DNA of 64,000 nt from Aquibacillus kalidii (GCF_014280935.1 NZ_JACLZI010000040.1:1-64000); one strand, 5' to 3'. Shown: positions 8,420 to 18,036, counted from the stretch's first letter. Numbers and translations are program-made. The notes: generated by a model not told the origin, from the letters alone.

Positions 8420-10462
8420 TTATTGCAATTTTTCTCTAGAGAGATCATGTTTTTCCATTTTATAATACAAACTTCTAATTGAAATCCCTAGATCAGTAGC
8501 TGTTTTTGTTTTATTATAGCCATTTATGTGTAAGGCTTTCTCTATAACTTTTTTTTCATGTCGTTCAATCGCAACCTGTAATGTTTCCTTTTCCAAAACA
8601 AACTCATTTGAATTGATTTGGCTTGATTGTTGTAGTAGTGATGGCAAATGCTTTTTTAAAATCATTTGTTCACTCACTTCCATGTTTATCATAGCTTGAC
8701 TAATCACATTCTCTAGCTCCCGTATATTACCAGGCCAATGATAGCTCTCTAGATAACGGAATACACCTTCTTCTACACCTTTGATCCTTCGACCATATTC
8801 TTTATTCATTTTTTCTATTAAATGCAAGGTTAAGATACGCAGATCCGCTAATCTTTCACGCAATGCTGGAATGAAAACAGGCAATCGATTCAATCGATAA
8901 TAAAGGTCTTCTCGGAAGCTACCTTGCATAATTCCTTTTTCTAGGTTTTCATTGGTAGATGTAATAACCCTAACATCGACGTTAACTGGATTAGTTTCCC
9001 CAACCCGTACAACCTCATTTTTTTCTAGGACACGCAGTAATCTAGCTTGGACTGAGAGCGATAACTTACCTATCTCATCAAGAAAGATTGTCCCATTATT
9101 CGCTTCTTCAAAGTAACCAATTCTCGTCTCATAGGTATTATCTATATAACCAAACAATTGGTTTTCCATATCCGATTCTGCCCCTGCACAGTGTACATGA
9201 ATGAATTTATTGTGCTTGCGACTACTCTCGTTATGGATAGCGTGAGCAAAAAGTACCTTTCCAGTCCCAGTTTCACCACGTAGTAAAACTGGAGCGAACA
9301 TTTTGGCGCTAACTTTCGCTTGTTCCAATGCAACTATCAATTCGCTGGATTCCCCTATGATATCGTCAAAGGAATAATTGTTTTCTAATTTTCTAATGAT
9401 TTGTCTTGCCTGTTTTAAATCATTTGTTAACCGTTGTATTTCCGAAACATCATGGAGCACACCGACGCTACCTTTTAACTTTCCATCCACTATAATCGGT
9501 GCTACATTAACAATTACCTCTTTATTTGTTGGACCGACTCTCATCCTAGCTCCACGAACAGCCCTTCTTGTCTGAAGAACCTTCATGTGGATACTTTCTC
9601 CTTCAGAGATATCTGTGGATGCTGGCTTCCCAACTACATCTTCTTCCTTCAACCCAGTTATGTTAGAATAAGCCGGATTAATCATAATTCCTCTTCCAGA
9701 TTCATCGACAACACTTATGGCTTCTTGTGAGGAATAAAAAATAGCTTCAAGCATTTTCTTCACTTCTTTTAACCCCGTGACTTGTTCAGCAAGATTAGCT
9801 ACATCTGTCATGTCTCTAAAAACCGCAAAAGCACCCACCAAAGTCTGTTTACTATCTATTATCGGAACCCTAGATGTAATTACCTTCTTCCCATTAGGCA
9901 ATACAAACTCTCGATTCATTTCCTTCATACAAGACCGAAGAGTGTGAGGTAGCCGAGAATGGTCAATAATTTTTCGTATCGGCTTTCCTATCAATCGCGT
10001 GGGGAGATCACCAATTATTTCAACCGCCCGACGATTGACAAACGTAATTGTCTCATGTGCATCTACGACAATCATACCTTCATCCATATGATTTAATATT
10101 AAATCCTGATGTTGCTTTTGTTCTTGCAAATTATGTAGTAGCATATCTTTTTCTTGTAAAATGGAGGAAGTTATCCTTTCAACATCACCAGAAACAATGA
10201 TTGTGCTATCTTGTTTTAATTGTATGATAGCTTCATAAACACTTTCTATACCCGTTGCCTCTATCACAATATCTATATCCCTATCAATCCAAGCTTTCCA
10301 ATCTTCCCCTGTAGGATACTCGTATTTCTTAGCTAGTTTAATACCAAGCGCATCACTCCTTAAATCGATAACAGCAACAATCTTTAATTGGTCTGAATGA
10401 TGAAGAAGTTCTATTAAAGCGGAACCTCCTTTTCCAGCGCCTACAATTAGTACACGTTTCAT
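8420..10462 (-). CDS. bkdR: BkdR-type AAA+ transcriptional regulator with degenerate GAFTGA loop
   Basis: Regulator of about 680 residues, adjacent to the bkd operon. Order: N-terminal Rossmann-like sensor (VLIVGAGKGGSALIELL), two PAS domains (about 120-240 and 245-350), AAA+ domain with Walker A GETGTGKVLFAHA and Walker B GTIFLDEIG, and a C-terminal Fis-type HTH (NGYNKTKTATDLGISIRSLYYKM). Between LFGY and GYFEEANNG, where GAFTGA should be, it reads IDNTYETRI, four residues shorter. The family normally needs that loop to activate sigma-54. Start chosen at the ATG 7 nt after AAGGTG. Name rests on context and architecture. Confidence 0.88.
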   Translation of the reverse strand: MKRVLIVGAGKGGSALIELLHHSDQLKIVAVIDLRSDALGIKLAKKYEYPTGEDWKAWIDRDIDIVIEATGIESVYEAIIQLKQDSTIIVSGDVERITSSILQEKDMLLHNLQEQKQHQDLILNHMDEGMIVVDAHETITFVNRRAVEIIGDLPTRLIGKPIRKIIDHSRLPHTLRSCMKEMNREFVLPNGKKVITSRVPIIDSKQTLVGAFAVFRDMTDVANLAEQVTGLKEVKKMLEAIFYSSQEAISVVDESGRGIMINPAYSNITGLKEEDVVGKPASTDISEGESIHMKVLQTRRAVRGARMRVGPTNKEVIVNVAPIIVDGKLKGSVGVLHDVSEIQRLTNDLKQARQIIRKLENNYSFDDIIGESSELIVALEQAKVSAKMFAPVLLRGETGTGKVLFAHAIHNESSRKHNKFIHVHCAGAESDMENQLFGYIDNTYETRIGYFEEANNGTIFLDEIGKLSLSVQARLLRVLEKNEVVRVGETNPVNVDVRVITSTNENLEKGIMQGSFREDLYYRLNRLPVFIPALRERLADLRILTLHLIEKMNKEYGRRIKGVEEGVFRYLESYHWPGNIRELENVISQAMINMEVSEQMILKKHLPSLLQQSSQINSNEFVLEKETLQVAIERHEKKVIEKALHINGYNKTKTATDLGISIRSLYYKMEKHDLSREKLQ

Positions 10463-10584
10463 GGGCTTCACACCTTGCATTTTTTTGCATGGTTATATCT
10501 TATCCCTTTCTGCACATTTTAGCAAGATTCCTCTGTTTTCAATAGCTATAAGCTTTGCTATACTCAGTAGGAAGAGGTGATAAA

Positions 10585-10833
10585 ATGAGGTTTTTTGCAT
10601 TATTATTATTAGTAGTTCCAGGAATTATTGCGACCATTGGAATTAAACTTATTCGCGACGCCTTTTTCGGGATTTCCTACCCAATCTTTTTTCATATTGC
10701 TATACAGGTGATCATAGGTATAATTTTCTTCCTAATAGGATTAACTTTTATAGGTGGGTTTATTTTACATAGAGACCGAAAAAGAAATCTTACAAAGGGG
10801 AGATTTGGAAAAGAATCAGACCAGCAAAAGTAA
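10585..10833 (+). CDS. DUF2627 small membrane protein (YqzF-like)
   Basis: 82 residues with two hydrophobic segments (about 3-20 and 33-60) and a basic C-terminus, matching the small YqzF/DUF2627 proteins that sit next to bkdR in Bacillus. Function unknown. Start at the ATG after AGAGGTG. It begins the rightward cluster divergent from bkdR. Confidence 0.75.
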   Translation: MRFFALLLLVVPGIIATIGIKLIRDAFFGISYPIFFHIAIQVIIGIIFFLIGLTFIGGFILHRDRKRNLTKGRFGKESDQQK

Positions 10834-10852
10834 TAAATAGGTGGTGACAAGC

Positions 10853-12763
10853 TTGGAAGAATATATGGATATGTTTTTACAACAGTACCCTTTCGATTTA
10901 CTCACAGAAGATGAATTCACTTTACTCACAGTAGGTGCAGAAATAAAAGAATTTAAAGAAAATGAGTTTTTGTTTCACGAAGATCAACACTCTGATTCTA
11001 TAGAAATTCATTTTTTGGTATCAGGCCTCGCTAAAAACATTATGCACCGCGACAGTGGCAAACAAATACCGATTCGTTTCTATTACCCTAGTGACCTAAT
11101 TGGAATTATGATCATTCTTTCCAGTGGGGAAATGCAGTTTTCTGTTCAAGCACTAGAGGATTGTCAAACCATATGTTTTAACAAAGATCATTTCATGACT
11201 GTTATGAACCAAAACACGAAGTTCTCTAAAGTTGTGTTAGATGAAATTAGTAATTTGATGAAAAGCTTGTATCAAGAAGTCAAATACAAGAGTAACGATG
11301 ATGATCAATCTGGTGATGTTGAATTATATACGAAACGTGTAGATAAGTTTATGGAGACGCCGATCTTTATTAACCCAAATGCAACTATTAAAGAAGCCGC
11401 GTCTCTAATACAAGTTAGAGAACTGGAAGGATTAATCGTTAGCAAGGACAATACGCAGATGGATGGATTAATTAGCTATTCGGAAATAATTGATGCATGT
11501 ATTGAGGGTAAACAGGACTATCCAGTTTGTGAATTTATGAAAACCGATCACTTTTCGGTAACCGCACAAACTTTCATTTATGATGCCCTCACCTTTTTAA
11601 AACATCATCCAACATCTATCATCCCTGTATTTCATAGGACGAAGGTTGTTGGTTTTCTCAGACAATCCTCCTTCTTTACCATTAATGACTCTATTTATTT
11701 TGATACGTCTTATAAGATTAGTATCGCTCGATCGCTATATGAATTAAAACAGCTGTCCCCAATTCATAATAAAACATTCCAACAGTTCGTTACCGATCTG
11801 ATTACTGATGGAATGCTCGGTTACGACATTTGCGAATTAATTACAAATCTAAATGATAAAATACATCGTCAAGTTATTCAGTTAGCTGAGGAAGAAATGC
11901 AACAAGAAGGATACGGACCTCCTCAAATCAACTATTGTTTTATTGTCATGGGAAGTGGTGGAAGAAAAGAACAAGGATTTAGTACTGATCAAGATAATGG
12001 GTTAATTCTAGCTAATTATCATCATCTAGAGGACGCACCAAAGATTGAAGATTATTTCGCTAAGTTTAGTCATAAAATTAACTACATGTTAGAACAATGT
12101 GGATTCCCTTTATGTACAGGGGGGATTATGGCAAAAGAAGCTAAATGGAGAAAAACACTCGGACAATGGGAAAGTGATTTAGTTGATTGGATAAAGAAAA
12201 TGGATGCGGAAGAGATTAGAGACTTTACTATTTTCACTGATTTCAGGCCTATATCTGGAGATTATGCGCTCGCATATCAATTAAGAGGTAAGTTAACAAC
12301 CAAAATGCAAAATTCCTTACATTTGCAACAATTACTTATGAAAGATACATTACGATTTAAAGTTCCTCTTCACCCATTTGGTAGGATGATTGGAATCGGA
12401 AAGAACCGTGGTCTTAATCTTAAAAAGTCTGCCATCATGCAAATTGTCAATGCAATAAGAATTTATGCGATAAAGAATGGACTAGATACAATTAATACCA
12501 TTAGCCGTTTACAGGAATTGACCGCACAGGAAAGGTATCACCATCGAGATAAGGAAAATGCCAAAATGGCCTTACACCGCCTTTTAACCTTTAGATTAGA
12601 ACAAAATCTGAAAGAATTAAAGAGTAATCAACCATTAGGTAATTCCATTAGTATGTATGAGCTATCCAAAGAGGAAAAACGTAAATTAAGGGAATCTTTA
12701 AATGTCGCGAAACGGTTGCAACAGGTGTTAGAGTTGAGCTATAACCGGAATCGGGTGGTTTAA
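10853..12763 (+). CDS. cNMP-binding/CBS/DUF294 nucleotidyltransferase-like protein
   Basis: About 636 residues: a cyclic-nucleotide-binding-like domain (about 20-140), a pair of CBS domains (about 160-280), a DUF294/GlnD-type nucleotidyltransferase domain with GSGGRKEQGFSTDQDNG (about residues 368-384) and a DUF294 C-terminal helical domain. The D-x-D after the G-S motif is intact, so catalysis is possible; substrate unknown. A TTG start 6-8 nt after AGGTGG is preferred, but GTG at 10841 is possible. Its stop overlaps the next start (TAATG), and the next gene is an exonuclease, a pairing common in bacteria. Confidence 0.85.
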   Translation: MEEYMDMFLQQYPFDLLTEDEFTLLTVGAEIKEFKENEFLFHEDQHSDSIEIHFLVSGLAKNIMHRDSGKQIPIRFYYPSDLIGIMIILSSGEMQFSVQALEDCQTICFNKDHFMTVMNQNTKFSKVVLDEISNLMKSLYQEVKYKSNDDDQSGDVELYTKRVDKFMETPIFINPNATIKEAASLIQVRELEGLIVSKDNTQMDGLISYSEIIDACIEGKQDYPVCEFMKTDHFSVTAQTFIYDALTFLKHHPTSIIPVFHRTKVVGFLRQSSFFTINDSIYFDTSYKISIARSLYELKQLSPIHNKTFQQFVTDLITDGMLGYDICELITNLNDKIHRQVIQLAEEEMQQEGYGPPQINYCFIVMGSGGRKEQGFSTDQDNGLILANYHHLEDAPKIEDYFAKFSHKINYMLEQCGFPLCTGGIMAKEAKWRKTLGQWESDLVDWIKKMDAEEIRDFTIFTDFRPISGDYALAYQLRGKLTTKMQNSLHLQQLLMKDTLRFKVPLHPFGRMIGIGKNRGLNLKKSAIMQIVNAIRIYAIKNGLDTINTISRLQELTAQERYHHRDKENAKMALHRLLTFRLEQNLKELKSNQPLGNSISMYELSKEEKRKLRESLNVAKRLQQVLELSYNRNRVV

Positions 12764-13515
12764 TGTTACCGATTGATTTGCAAATATTAAAATACTTTTT
12801 TTTCGAAAAACCAATCTATCGTTATAAAATGCAGCCATTTTTTCAATGGGATAGCTATTTTACATTAAAAAGTTATATGGATACCATTGCAAAGGATCAA
12901 ATAATAGATCAAAACTTAGACGAGATCACCTATACTGTATTTGATTTAGAAACTACTGGGCTTATTCCTGAAATAGGCCATGAAATCATTTCCATTGGCG
13001 CCATACAACTTAAAGGCTGGAACCAATGCTCAACTAAGACTTTTTACCAAACAATAAAACCTATCCGACCAGTTTCTAAACGAATCCATTCCCTAACAGG
13101 ACTTAGCAAAAATGAAATTGATCGTGCACCTCCCTTTTTCGAAGGATTTCATAAATTTCTAGAATTTAGTCAAAATAGTGTATTGGTAGCACACCCCGCT
13201 AAATTTGATATCCGTTTTTTACAAACGATGCTTAAACGTTGGAAATTACCTAGTTATGAACCTACAGTAATTGATTCTCAATTACTTGCCAAATGGTTAC
13301 TACCAGATATTAATTCACAGCTTGATCCACTTATTAATTTTTTCGGAATTAAGCACATGGAGCGTCACCATGCGTTAAATGATGCTAAAATGACTGCAGA
13401 GCTCTTTATTTCACTTTTACAACTTGCCAAGAAACAAGGTATTTACAGCTACTTGGAGTTAAAAGAAGCCTTACAACCCATAGAAACAAAGAATCCTTTG
13501 GAGTTAATCAAATAA
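12763..13515 (+). CDS. DEDDh 3'-5' exonuclease (DNA polymerase III epsilon-like)
   Basis: 250 residues. Exonuclease motifs are visible: ExoI VFDLETTGL, ExoII VAHPAKFDIRFL and ExoIII HHALNDAKMTAELF, i.e. the D-E-D-H-D set of the epsilon family. The N-terminal 55 residues are an added helical region. Coupled to the upstream DUF294 protein by TAATG. It probably proofreads or trims DNA/RNA ends, but the precise partner is unknown. Confidence 0.88.
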   Translation: MLPIDLQILKYFFFEKPIYRYKMQPFFQWDSYFTLKSYMDTIAKDQIIDQNLDEITYTVFDLETTGLIPEIGHEIISIGAIQLKGWNQCSTKTFYQTIKPIRPVSKRIHSLTGLSKNEIDRAPPFFEGFHKFLEFSQNSVLVAHPAKFDIRFLQTMLKRWKLPSYEPTVIDSQLLAKWLLPDINSQLDPLINFFGIKHMERHHALNDAKMTAELFISLLQLAKKQGIYSYLELKEALQPIETKNPLELIK

Positions 13516-13526
13516 AACTTTATTAA

Positions 13527-13570
13527 CTAGAAAAGGTCGATTTTGTCTACAAAGATCGGCTTTTTCTAGT
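13527..13570 (+). terminator. Terminator after the exonuclease gene
   Basis: A long palindrome (ACTAGAAAAGGTCGAT paired with GATCGGCTTTTTCTAGT) immediately after the stop, with the U-rich run inside the right arm. Likely bidirectional. Confidence 0.75.
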
Positions 13571-13699
13571 TTGCTTGTAAAATGGACTAAACTGAAATAT
13601 GGCGCCTTCATTATCAACATAATCTTTATACACTCCAGATTTACACTACTCCATTCCTCAATAAATAATAATTGATAGCAATATATTTCCAAAAATATA

Positions 13700-13747
13700 T
13701 TGAAAAGTCCAAAAATACCATGTATGATTAATTGAGAATGATAATCA
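13700..13747 (+). promoter_or_regulatory. Sigma-A promoter with overlapping Fur box
   Basis: TTGAAA at 13700-13705, a 17-nt spacer and TATGAT at 13723-13728. TGAGAATGATAATCA at 13733-13747 matches the 7-1-7 Fur consensus TGATAATNATTATCA at 13 of 15 positions and covers the expected start of transcription. This predicts iron-dependent repression of the downstream reductase. Confidence 0.8.
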
Positions 13748-13775
13748 ATTACATTTAGATTCTAGGGGTGAACGA

Positions 13776-14831
13776 ATGAATACAAACGAACTTTATGATG
13801 TGACAATAATTGGTGGTGGACCTGCAGGATTATTTTCCACTTTTTATAGTGGATTAAGAGAAATGAAAACAAAAATAATTGAGTACCAGACTCAATTAGG
13901 CGGAAAAATTCATGTTTATCCAGAAAAGATGATTTGGGACGTCGGTGGTTTAACACCAGTAACTGGTGAAAGGTTAATTGCCCAGTTAGTTGAACAAGGG
14001 TTAACATTCGATCCTACTGTCGTTCTTAATCAAAAAGTGGAATCTATCTCCAAGAATGATCAAGGGATCTTTATTTTACATACCGCTTCTGGTGAAGAAC
14101 ACTTTTCTAAAACAGTTATTGTTGCAGTTGGTAGTGGTATTTTAAAGCCTCAAAAACTCCAAATTGAAGGTGCAGAAAGATTTGAAGTTACGAACTTAAA
14201 CTATACGGTTAAGTCACTTAATAAGTTCATTGATAAAACAGTTATCATTTCAGGCGGTGGGAATGCGGCTATTGATTGGGCAAATGAACTAGAGCAAATA
14301 GCTAAAAAGGTTTATCTAACATATCGTAAAGACAAACTTAATGGACATGAAGCTCAAGTCACTCAACTTTTAAACAGTTCTGTTGATTGTCTTTTTAACA
14401 CTACCATTTCAAAGTTAGTCGCTACTGATAAAAAAGATGTTATAAAACAAGTCGAGCTGACCAATGCGGATACTGGTGAAGTTTTCACTGTACCGATTGA
14501 CGAAGTCATCATTAATCATGGCTATGATCGAGATAAAACCTTGCTTGACAATAATGATTTACAAATTGAAATTTTAGATGATTTTTTTATAGCAGGAAAT
14601 GTTAATAGTGAGTCTTCTGTTGAAGGTTTATATGCAGCAGGAGATATTTTAAAGCATAGCGGTAAACTACACCTAATAGCTGGAGCATTTCAAGACGCAG
14701 CCAATGCAGTTAATAAAGCGAAGCAATACATCGAACCTAATGCAGAAGGAATAGCAATGGTCTCCTCTCATAACGATAAATTTAAGGAACGTAACAAAGA
14801 ATTGATCAAGAGGCAACTAGAAGCAAATTAA
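13776..14831 (+). CDS. Ferredoxin--NADP(+) reductase, type 2 (thioredoxin-reductase-like)
   Basis: Flavoenzyme of 351 residues, full family length: FAD motif DVTIIGGGPAGLFSTFYSG, NADP motif VIISGGGNAAIDWANEL and the C-terminal FAD contact YAAGDIL. The CxxC of true thioredoxin reductases is absent, as in YumC/YcgT. It transfers electrons between NADPH and ferredoxin/flavodoxin. The Fur box suggests it is the iron-regulated paralogue (YcgT-like). Start ATG follows GGGGTG by 6 nt; a terminator lies just downstream. Confidence 0.92.
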   Translation: MNTNELYDVTIIGGGPAGLFSTFYSGLREMKTKIIEYQTQLGGKIHVYPEKMIWDVGGLTPVTGERLIAQLVEQGLTFDPTVVLNQKVESISKNDQGIFILHTASGEEHFSKTVIVAVGSGILKPQKLQIEGAERFEVTNLNYTVKSLNKFIDKTVIISGGGNAAIDWANELEQIAKKVYLTYRKDKLNGHEAQVTQLLNSSVDCLFNTTISKLVATDKKDVIKQVELTNADTGEVFTVPIDEVIINHGYDRDKTLLDNNDLQIEILDDFFIAGNVNSESSVEGLYAAGDILKHSGKLHLIAGAFQDAANAVNKAKQYIEPNAEGIAMVSSHNDKFKERNKELIKRQLEAN

Positions 14832-14854
14832 ACATATTTTGAATAGTTGTTACT

Positions 14855-14885
14855 TAAAAAGTCACCATTGAATGGTGACTCTTTA
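14855..14885 (+). terminator. Terminator of the ferredoxin-NADP reductase gene
   Basis: AGTCACCATT/AATGGTGACT hairpin followed by CTTTAT, 24 nt after the stop. Confidence 0.75.
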
Positions 14886-14914
14886 TCGTTTCTGTAATCT
14901 ATGTGATACTTTTT

Positions 14915-15418
14915 TTAGCTAATTCTCCAAAAGTATAGGCTGTCTGTTTCCTTATACATTTCTGCCCCTGTTTTTTCTAAAACTCTATGCGAAGGAATAT
15001 TGTCCTTATCAGTATCTGCGATCACAAATGAAATATTAGGCTGCTCTAACAACCACTTTTTCATAGCGTTAATTGCCTCTGTCATATACCCGTTTCCTTG
15101 ATAAGCGGAAAGGGTATAGTAACCAATTATCACTTCTCCATCTTTATTTGGGAGACCTTTTACCATAATCCCACCAACATGACAGTTTCCATCTTTCAAT
15201 ATGATTAACCAATTAGTGTACCAAATGTAATTCCCCTCATCCTCTAGCACCTTTGAACGTCGTATTTCCATGGCATATTTAAGATCCGGACTCAGAAGTT
15301 TTCCTGATCCCCTCAAGGATAACTCTTGTTCTAGTTTCTTTGGGTTAAAAATAAGTGATTTTAAGTGCTCTGAACTTAGTGGCGTTATTCTTAATCTTTC
15401 CGTTATTAATTCAATCAT
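14915..15418 (-). CDS. GNAT-family N-acetyltransferase
   Basis: 167 residues resembling the RimJ/RimL-type GNAT fold: start ELITERLRITPL, acetyl-CoA loop region YYTLSAYQGNGYMTEAI, and C-terminal SHRVLEKTGAEMYKE. Substrate cannot be told. ATG preceded by GGAG at 7 nt. Convergent with the reductase gene. Confidence 0.88.
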   Translation of the reverse strand: MIELITERLRITPLSSEHLKSLIFNPKKLEQELSLRGSGKLLSPDLKYAMEIRRSKVLEDEGNYIWYTNWLIILKDGNCHVGGIMVKGLPNKDGEVIIGYYTLSAYQGNGYMTEAINAMKKWLLEQPNISFVIADTDKDNIPSHRVLEKTGAEMYKETDSLYFWRIS

Positions 15419-15605
15419 AGTTCAACTCCAATCCCTATTTTATACGCTTTCTTAAATTAGGTAAACACATACTATTGGCAGCTACTCCCACTATATTGAA
15501 TCCAAAATAACGGAACAGTGATACTTTTCAATCCGTCATTAAAGTTACTTAAGTTTAGCATCGTAAACATCCATTGTAAATTTTAAACCTCTATATAATC
15601 TAAAC

Positions 15606-15640
15606 GTAAAAAAGGCAAAATCACATTGTGATTTCGCCTT
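15606..15640 (-). terminator. Terminator of the aspartokinase gene
   Basis: Minus-strand AAGGCGAAATCAC/GTGATTTTGCCTT stem followed by TTTTTTAC, just after the stop. Confidence 0.85.
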
Positions 15641-15649
15641 AGTCCAAAC

Positions 15650-16996
15650 CTATTCAAAAAATGCTTGGTAAAGTGATTTTACTGCTTTATCTACACCAGA
15701 TGACTTAATTCCAAACATCATAGATACCTCAGAGGATCCTTGGTTGATCATTTCTAAATTTACATTTGCCCTAGAGAATGCGGCAGTTGCCTTTTCAGCG
15801 ATACCTATCGTGCTGTTCATACCCTCACCAACGATCATGACCAAAGCAAGGTCTCTTTCGGTATATACCATATCTGGATCTAACTCATTTTTAATTCGTT
15901 TAATAACATTTTCTTCCTTTTCTTTTGGAAGTTGACTTTCTCTTATGATAACTGACATATCATCAATACCTGAAGGAGTGTGTTCAAAAGAGATACCTTC
16001 ATCTTCTAGGATATGTAATAGACGTCGACCAAAACCTAACTCTCGATTCATTAAGTACTTGCTTACATAAAGGCTTAAGAAACCAGTATCACTTGCAATA
16101 CCAACAACAGGATTCTCACTAGTTTCTTTTTGGGAAACGATAATTGTTCCTAGTCCATTAGGATTGTTTGTGTTTTTAATACAAACAGGAATACTAGCTT
16201 TAAATGCAGGAATGAGTGCTTCATCATGAAAAACAGCAAACCCCGCATAAGAAAGTTCTCGCATTTCCTTATAAGTAAGGGATGTAATTTCCTTTGGATT
16301 TTCAACGATATTCGGGTTAACAGAATATACGGAATCAACATCTGTAAAGTTTTCATAAAGATCAGCTTGTACACCAGCTGCAACAATCGAACCTGTTATA
16401 TCAGAACCGCCTCGTGAGAAAGTTACTAATTTTCCATCCTTTGTATAACCAAAGAATCCCGGAATCACAAAAATTCCTTCACGGTCTCTCAATTTATACA
16501 AGTGGTCATAACTCTCATCCAGAATCTGAGCATTACCAGGCTCATCACTTAGATAAATACCTGCATCCTTAGGGTTCATATAAGTTGCTTCAAGCCCTAG
16601 AGACTTCAAGTATTCACTTAACACTTTTGCCAGTGAATCTTCTCCAATTGCCTTAATAGCGTCAAGTTTTAATGCATTGCTATAATCAGAAGAAAAAACA
16701 ACTTCTACATCTTGTTTGATTTCAGTAATTATGTTATTGGATATTTCAAGCTGTTCTGTAATATCTTTAAAGCGCTCTAATACTTGGTCAAGCTGTTTCT
16801 CATATGATTTCCCAGTTTGATATGCTTCCCCTAAGCCAATCAACAAATCTGTCACTTTTGTATCGTCTTTGCTACGTTTACCAGGTGCAGAAACTACGAT
16901 CGCTCTTCTATCTTTATCATTCTTTATAATGTTAGCAACTTTTCTTAACTGTTCAGCACTCGCGACTGAACTTCCACCAAATTTAGCTACTTTCAT
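15650..16996 (-). CDS. Aspartate kinase (monofunctional, ACT-domain)
   Basis: First enzyme of the aspartate pathway (Lys, Thr, Met, diaminopimelate). 448 residues: KFGGSSVASAEQL at the N-terminus, SAPGKR, catalytic segment around TFSRGGSDITGS, FTDVDSVYSVNP, then tandem ACT domains (about 300-448). It resembles the aspartokinase III-like (YclM) type. ATG at 16996 follows GGAGAGG; in-frame extension upstream lacks homology. No lysine riboswitch was recognised in the approximately 240 nt upstream. Single-gene unit. Confidence 0.92.
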   Translation of the reverse strand: MKVAKFGGSSVASAEQLRKVANIIKNDKDRRAIVVSAPGKRSKDDTKVTDLLIGLGEAYQTGKSYEKQLDQVLERFKDITEQLEISNNIITEIKQDVEVVFSSDYSNALKLDAIKAIGEDSLAKVLSEYLKSLGLEATYMNPKDAGIYLSDEPGNAQILDESYDHLYKLRDREGIFVIPGFFGYTKDGKLVTFSRGGSDITGSIVAAGVQADLYENFTDVDSVYSVNPNIVENPKEITSLTYKEMRELSYAGFAVFHDEALIPAFKASIPVCIKNTNNPNGLGTIIVSQKETSENPVVGIASDTGFLSLYVSKYLMNRELGFGRRLLHILEDEGISFEHTPSGIDDMSVIIRESQLPKEKEENVIKRIKNELDPDMVYTERDLALVMIVGEGMNSTIGIAEKATAAFSRANVNLEMINQGSSEVSMMFGIKSSGVDKAVKSLYQAFFE

Positions 16997-17237
16997 GTTA
17001 TTTAACCTCTCCATTTGTAGTTTTCTATACAATTCAAAATATTAACATACTTCTAGAATTTTTGTTATCAAAAACATTGCTATAAATCAAATAATCTAGG
17101 AGAATTTCTAAGTTAACTTGCGCTCTTATCCCTGATTCATTAAATTTCAAAGGTTTATCCCATCATATGGTTGCTTAAAAGGGTTGGCATATGTCTATTC
17201 ATATGTAAGAGAACCTTACTATGTTTTCTATATCAAA

Positions 17238-17271
17238 CAGAAAGGCCAAACCATTGAATGGTTTGACCTTC
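17238..17271 (-). terminator. Terminator of the LysM-CAP gene
   Basis: Minus-strand AAGGTCAAACCATT/AATGGTTTGGCCTT hairpin followed by TCTGTTTG, directly after the stop at 17282. Confidence 0.6.
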
Positions 17272-17281
17272 CTATATCAGT

Positions 17282-17881
17282 TTATTTCTTTATAAATTGT
17301 TGTGTCCAGTAGTTCCCATCTTTTACATATCCTACACCAATATGCGTGTATTCCCCATTCAGAATGTTTTTGCGGTGCCCCGGACTGTTCATCCATGCTT
17401 TTACTACTTCCCTTGGTGTTTGTTGACCTCTAGCAATATTCTCAGCCGCTGCACGGTAACTTATTCCAAAGTTTTGTATCATAGTAAAAGGAGATCCATA
17501 TGTTGGACTGTTATGATCAAAATAATTTTTGTCATGCATATCTTGGGATTTATATCTGGCTACCCTTGATAATTCCCAATCAGGTTTCAATGCAGCGAGG
17601 CCATATTTAGCTCTTTCCTGATTCGTTAATTGAATAACCTCGTGTTCAATTTTCTTAACAGCATCTAGACTAGGAATTGTTAATTTTTGATTTGGGTAAA
17701 TCAAATTCGGATTCTTAATTTGTGGATTAGCTTCTATAATTTCCGTTACACCTACTTGATACTTTACAGCTATTTTCCACATACTATCACCGGGCTGTAC
17801 TATGTAAGTCGATGATTGAGCAGAAACTGTAAACGGTACCAAAGCAAATAGTAACAAAGCGACTATAAGGGTTTTTTTCAT
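17282..17881 (-). CDS. Secreted LysM + CAP (SCP/PR1) domain protein
   Basis: 199 residues. Signal peptide KKTLIVALLLFALVPFTVSA, one LysM repeat (YIVQPGDSMWKIAVKY ... NQKLTIP, about 25-70) and a CAP domain (LTNQERAKYGLAAL ... HRKNILNGEYTHIGVGYV, about 80-199). LysM-CAP proteins in spore formers are often coat or cortex associated (SafA/YkwD-like), and this gene lay directly downstream of spo0A before the prophage inserted; sporulation function is inference. AGGAGG precedes the ATG. Confidence 0.9.
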   Translation of the reverse strand: MKKTLIVALLLFALVPFTVSAQSSTYIVQPGDSMWKIAVKYQVGVTEIIEANPQIKNPNLIYPNQKLTIPSLDAVKKIEHEVIQLTNQERAKYGLAALKPDWELSRVARYKSQDMHDKNYFDHNSPTYGSPFTMIQNFGISYRAAAENIARGQQTPREVVKAWMNSPGHRKNILNGEYTHIGVGYVKDGNYWTQQFIKK

Positions 17882-17983
17882 TTTTTTTCTTTCCTCCTAA
17901 AAATTATTAACATCTCTATTTGTAAAATCCCTCTAAATAAGTATTTTATTCATAGGACGTGTCTTTTTTTTTAGGAGTTACAC

Positions 17984-18030
17984 AAGAACACCCTTCATTG
18001 ACCAATTAATGGTGAATGAAGGGTGTTCTT
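17984..18030 (-). other. Stem-loop that ancestrally followed spo0A
   Basis: AAGAACACCCTTCATT pairs with AATGAAGGGTGTTCTT (16 bp, imperfect only in the loop). It lies immediately beyond attL, i.e. just 3' of the original spo0A stop codon. There is no classical U-tract in either direction, so it may be a 3'-end stabiliser or an atypical terminator. It is now 37.8 kb away from spo0A. Confidence 0.6.
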
Positions 18031-18036
18031 GGCATT

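Noticed and set aside
13504..13692. 62-codon minus-strand ORF after the exonuclease gene
   Set aside because: It overlaps the terminator, has no ribosome site and no protein-like features.
17984..18030. Called as a standard rho-independent terminator of spo0A
   Set aside because: The stem is strong but no U-tract follows on either strand, so only a stem-loop is reported.
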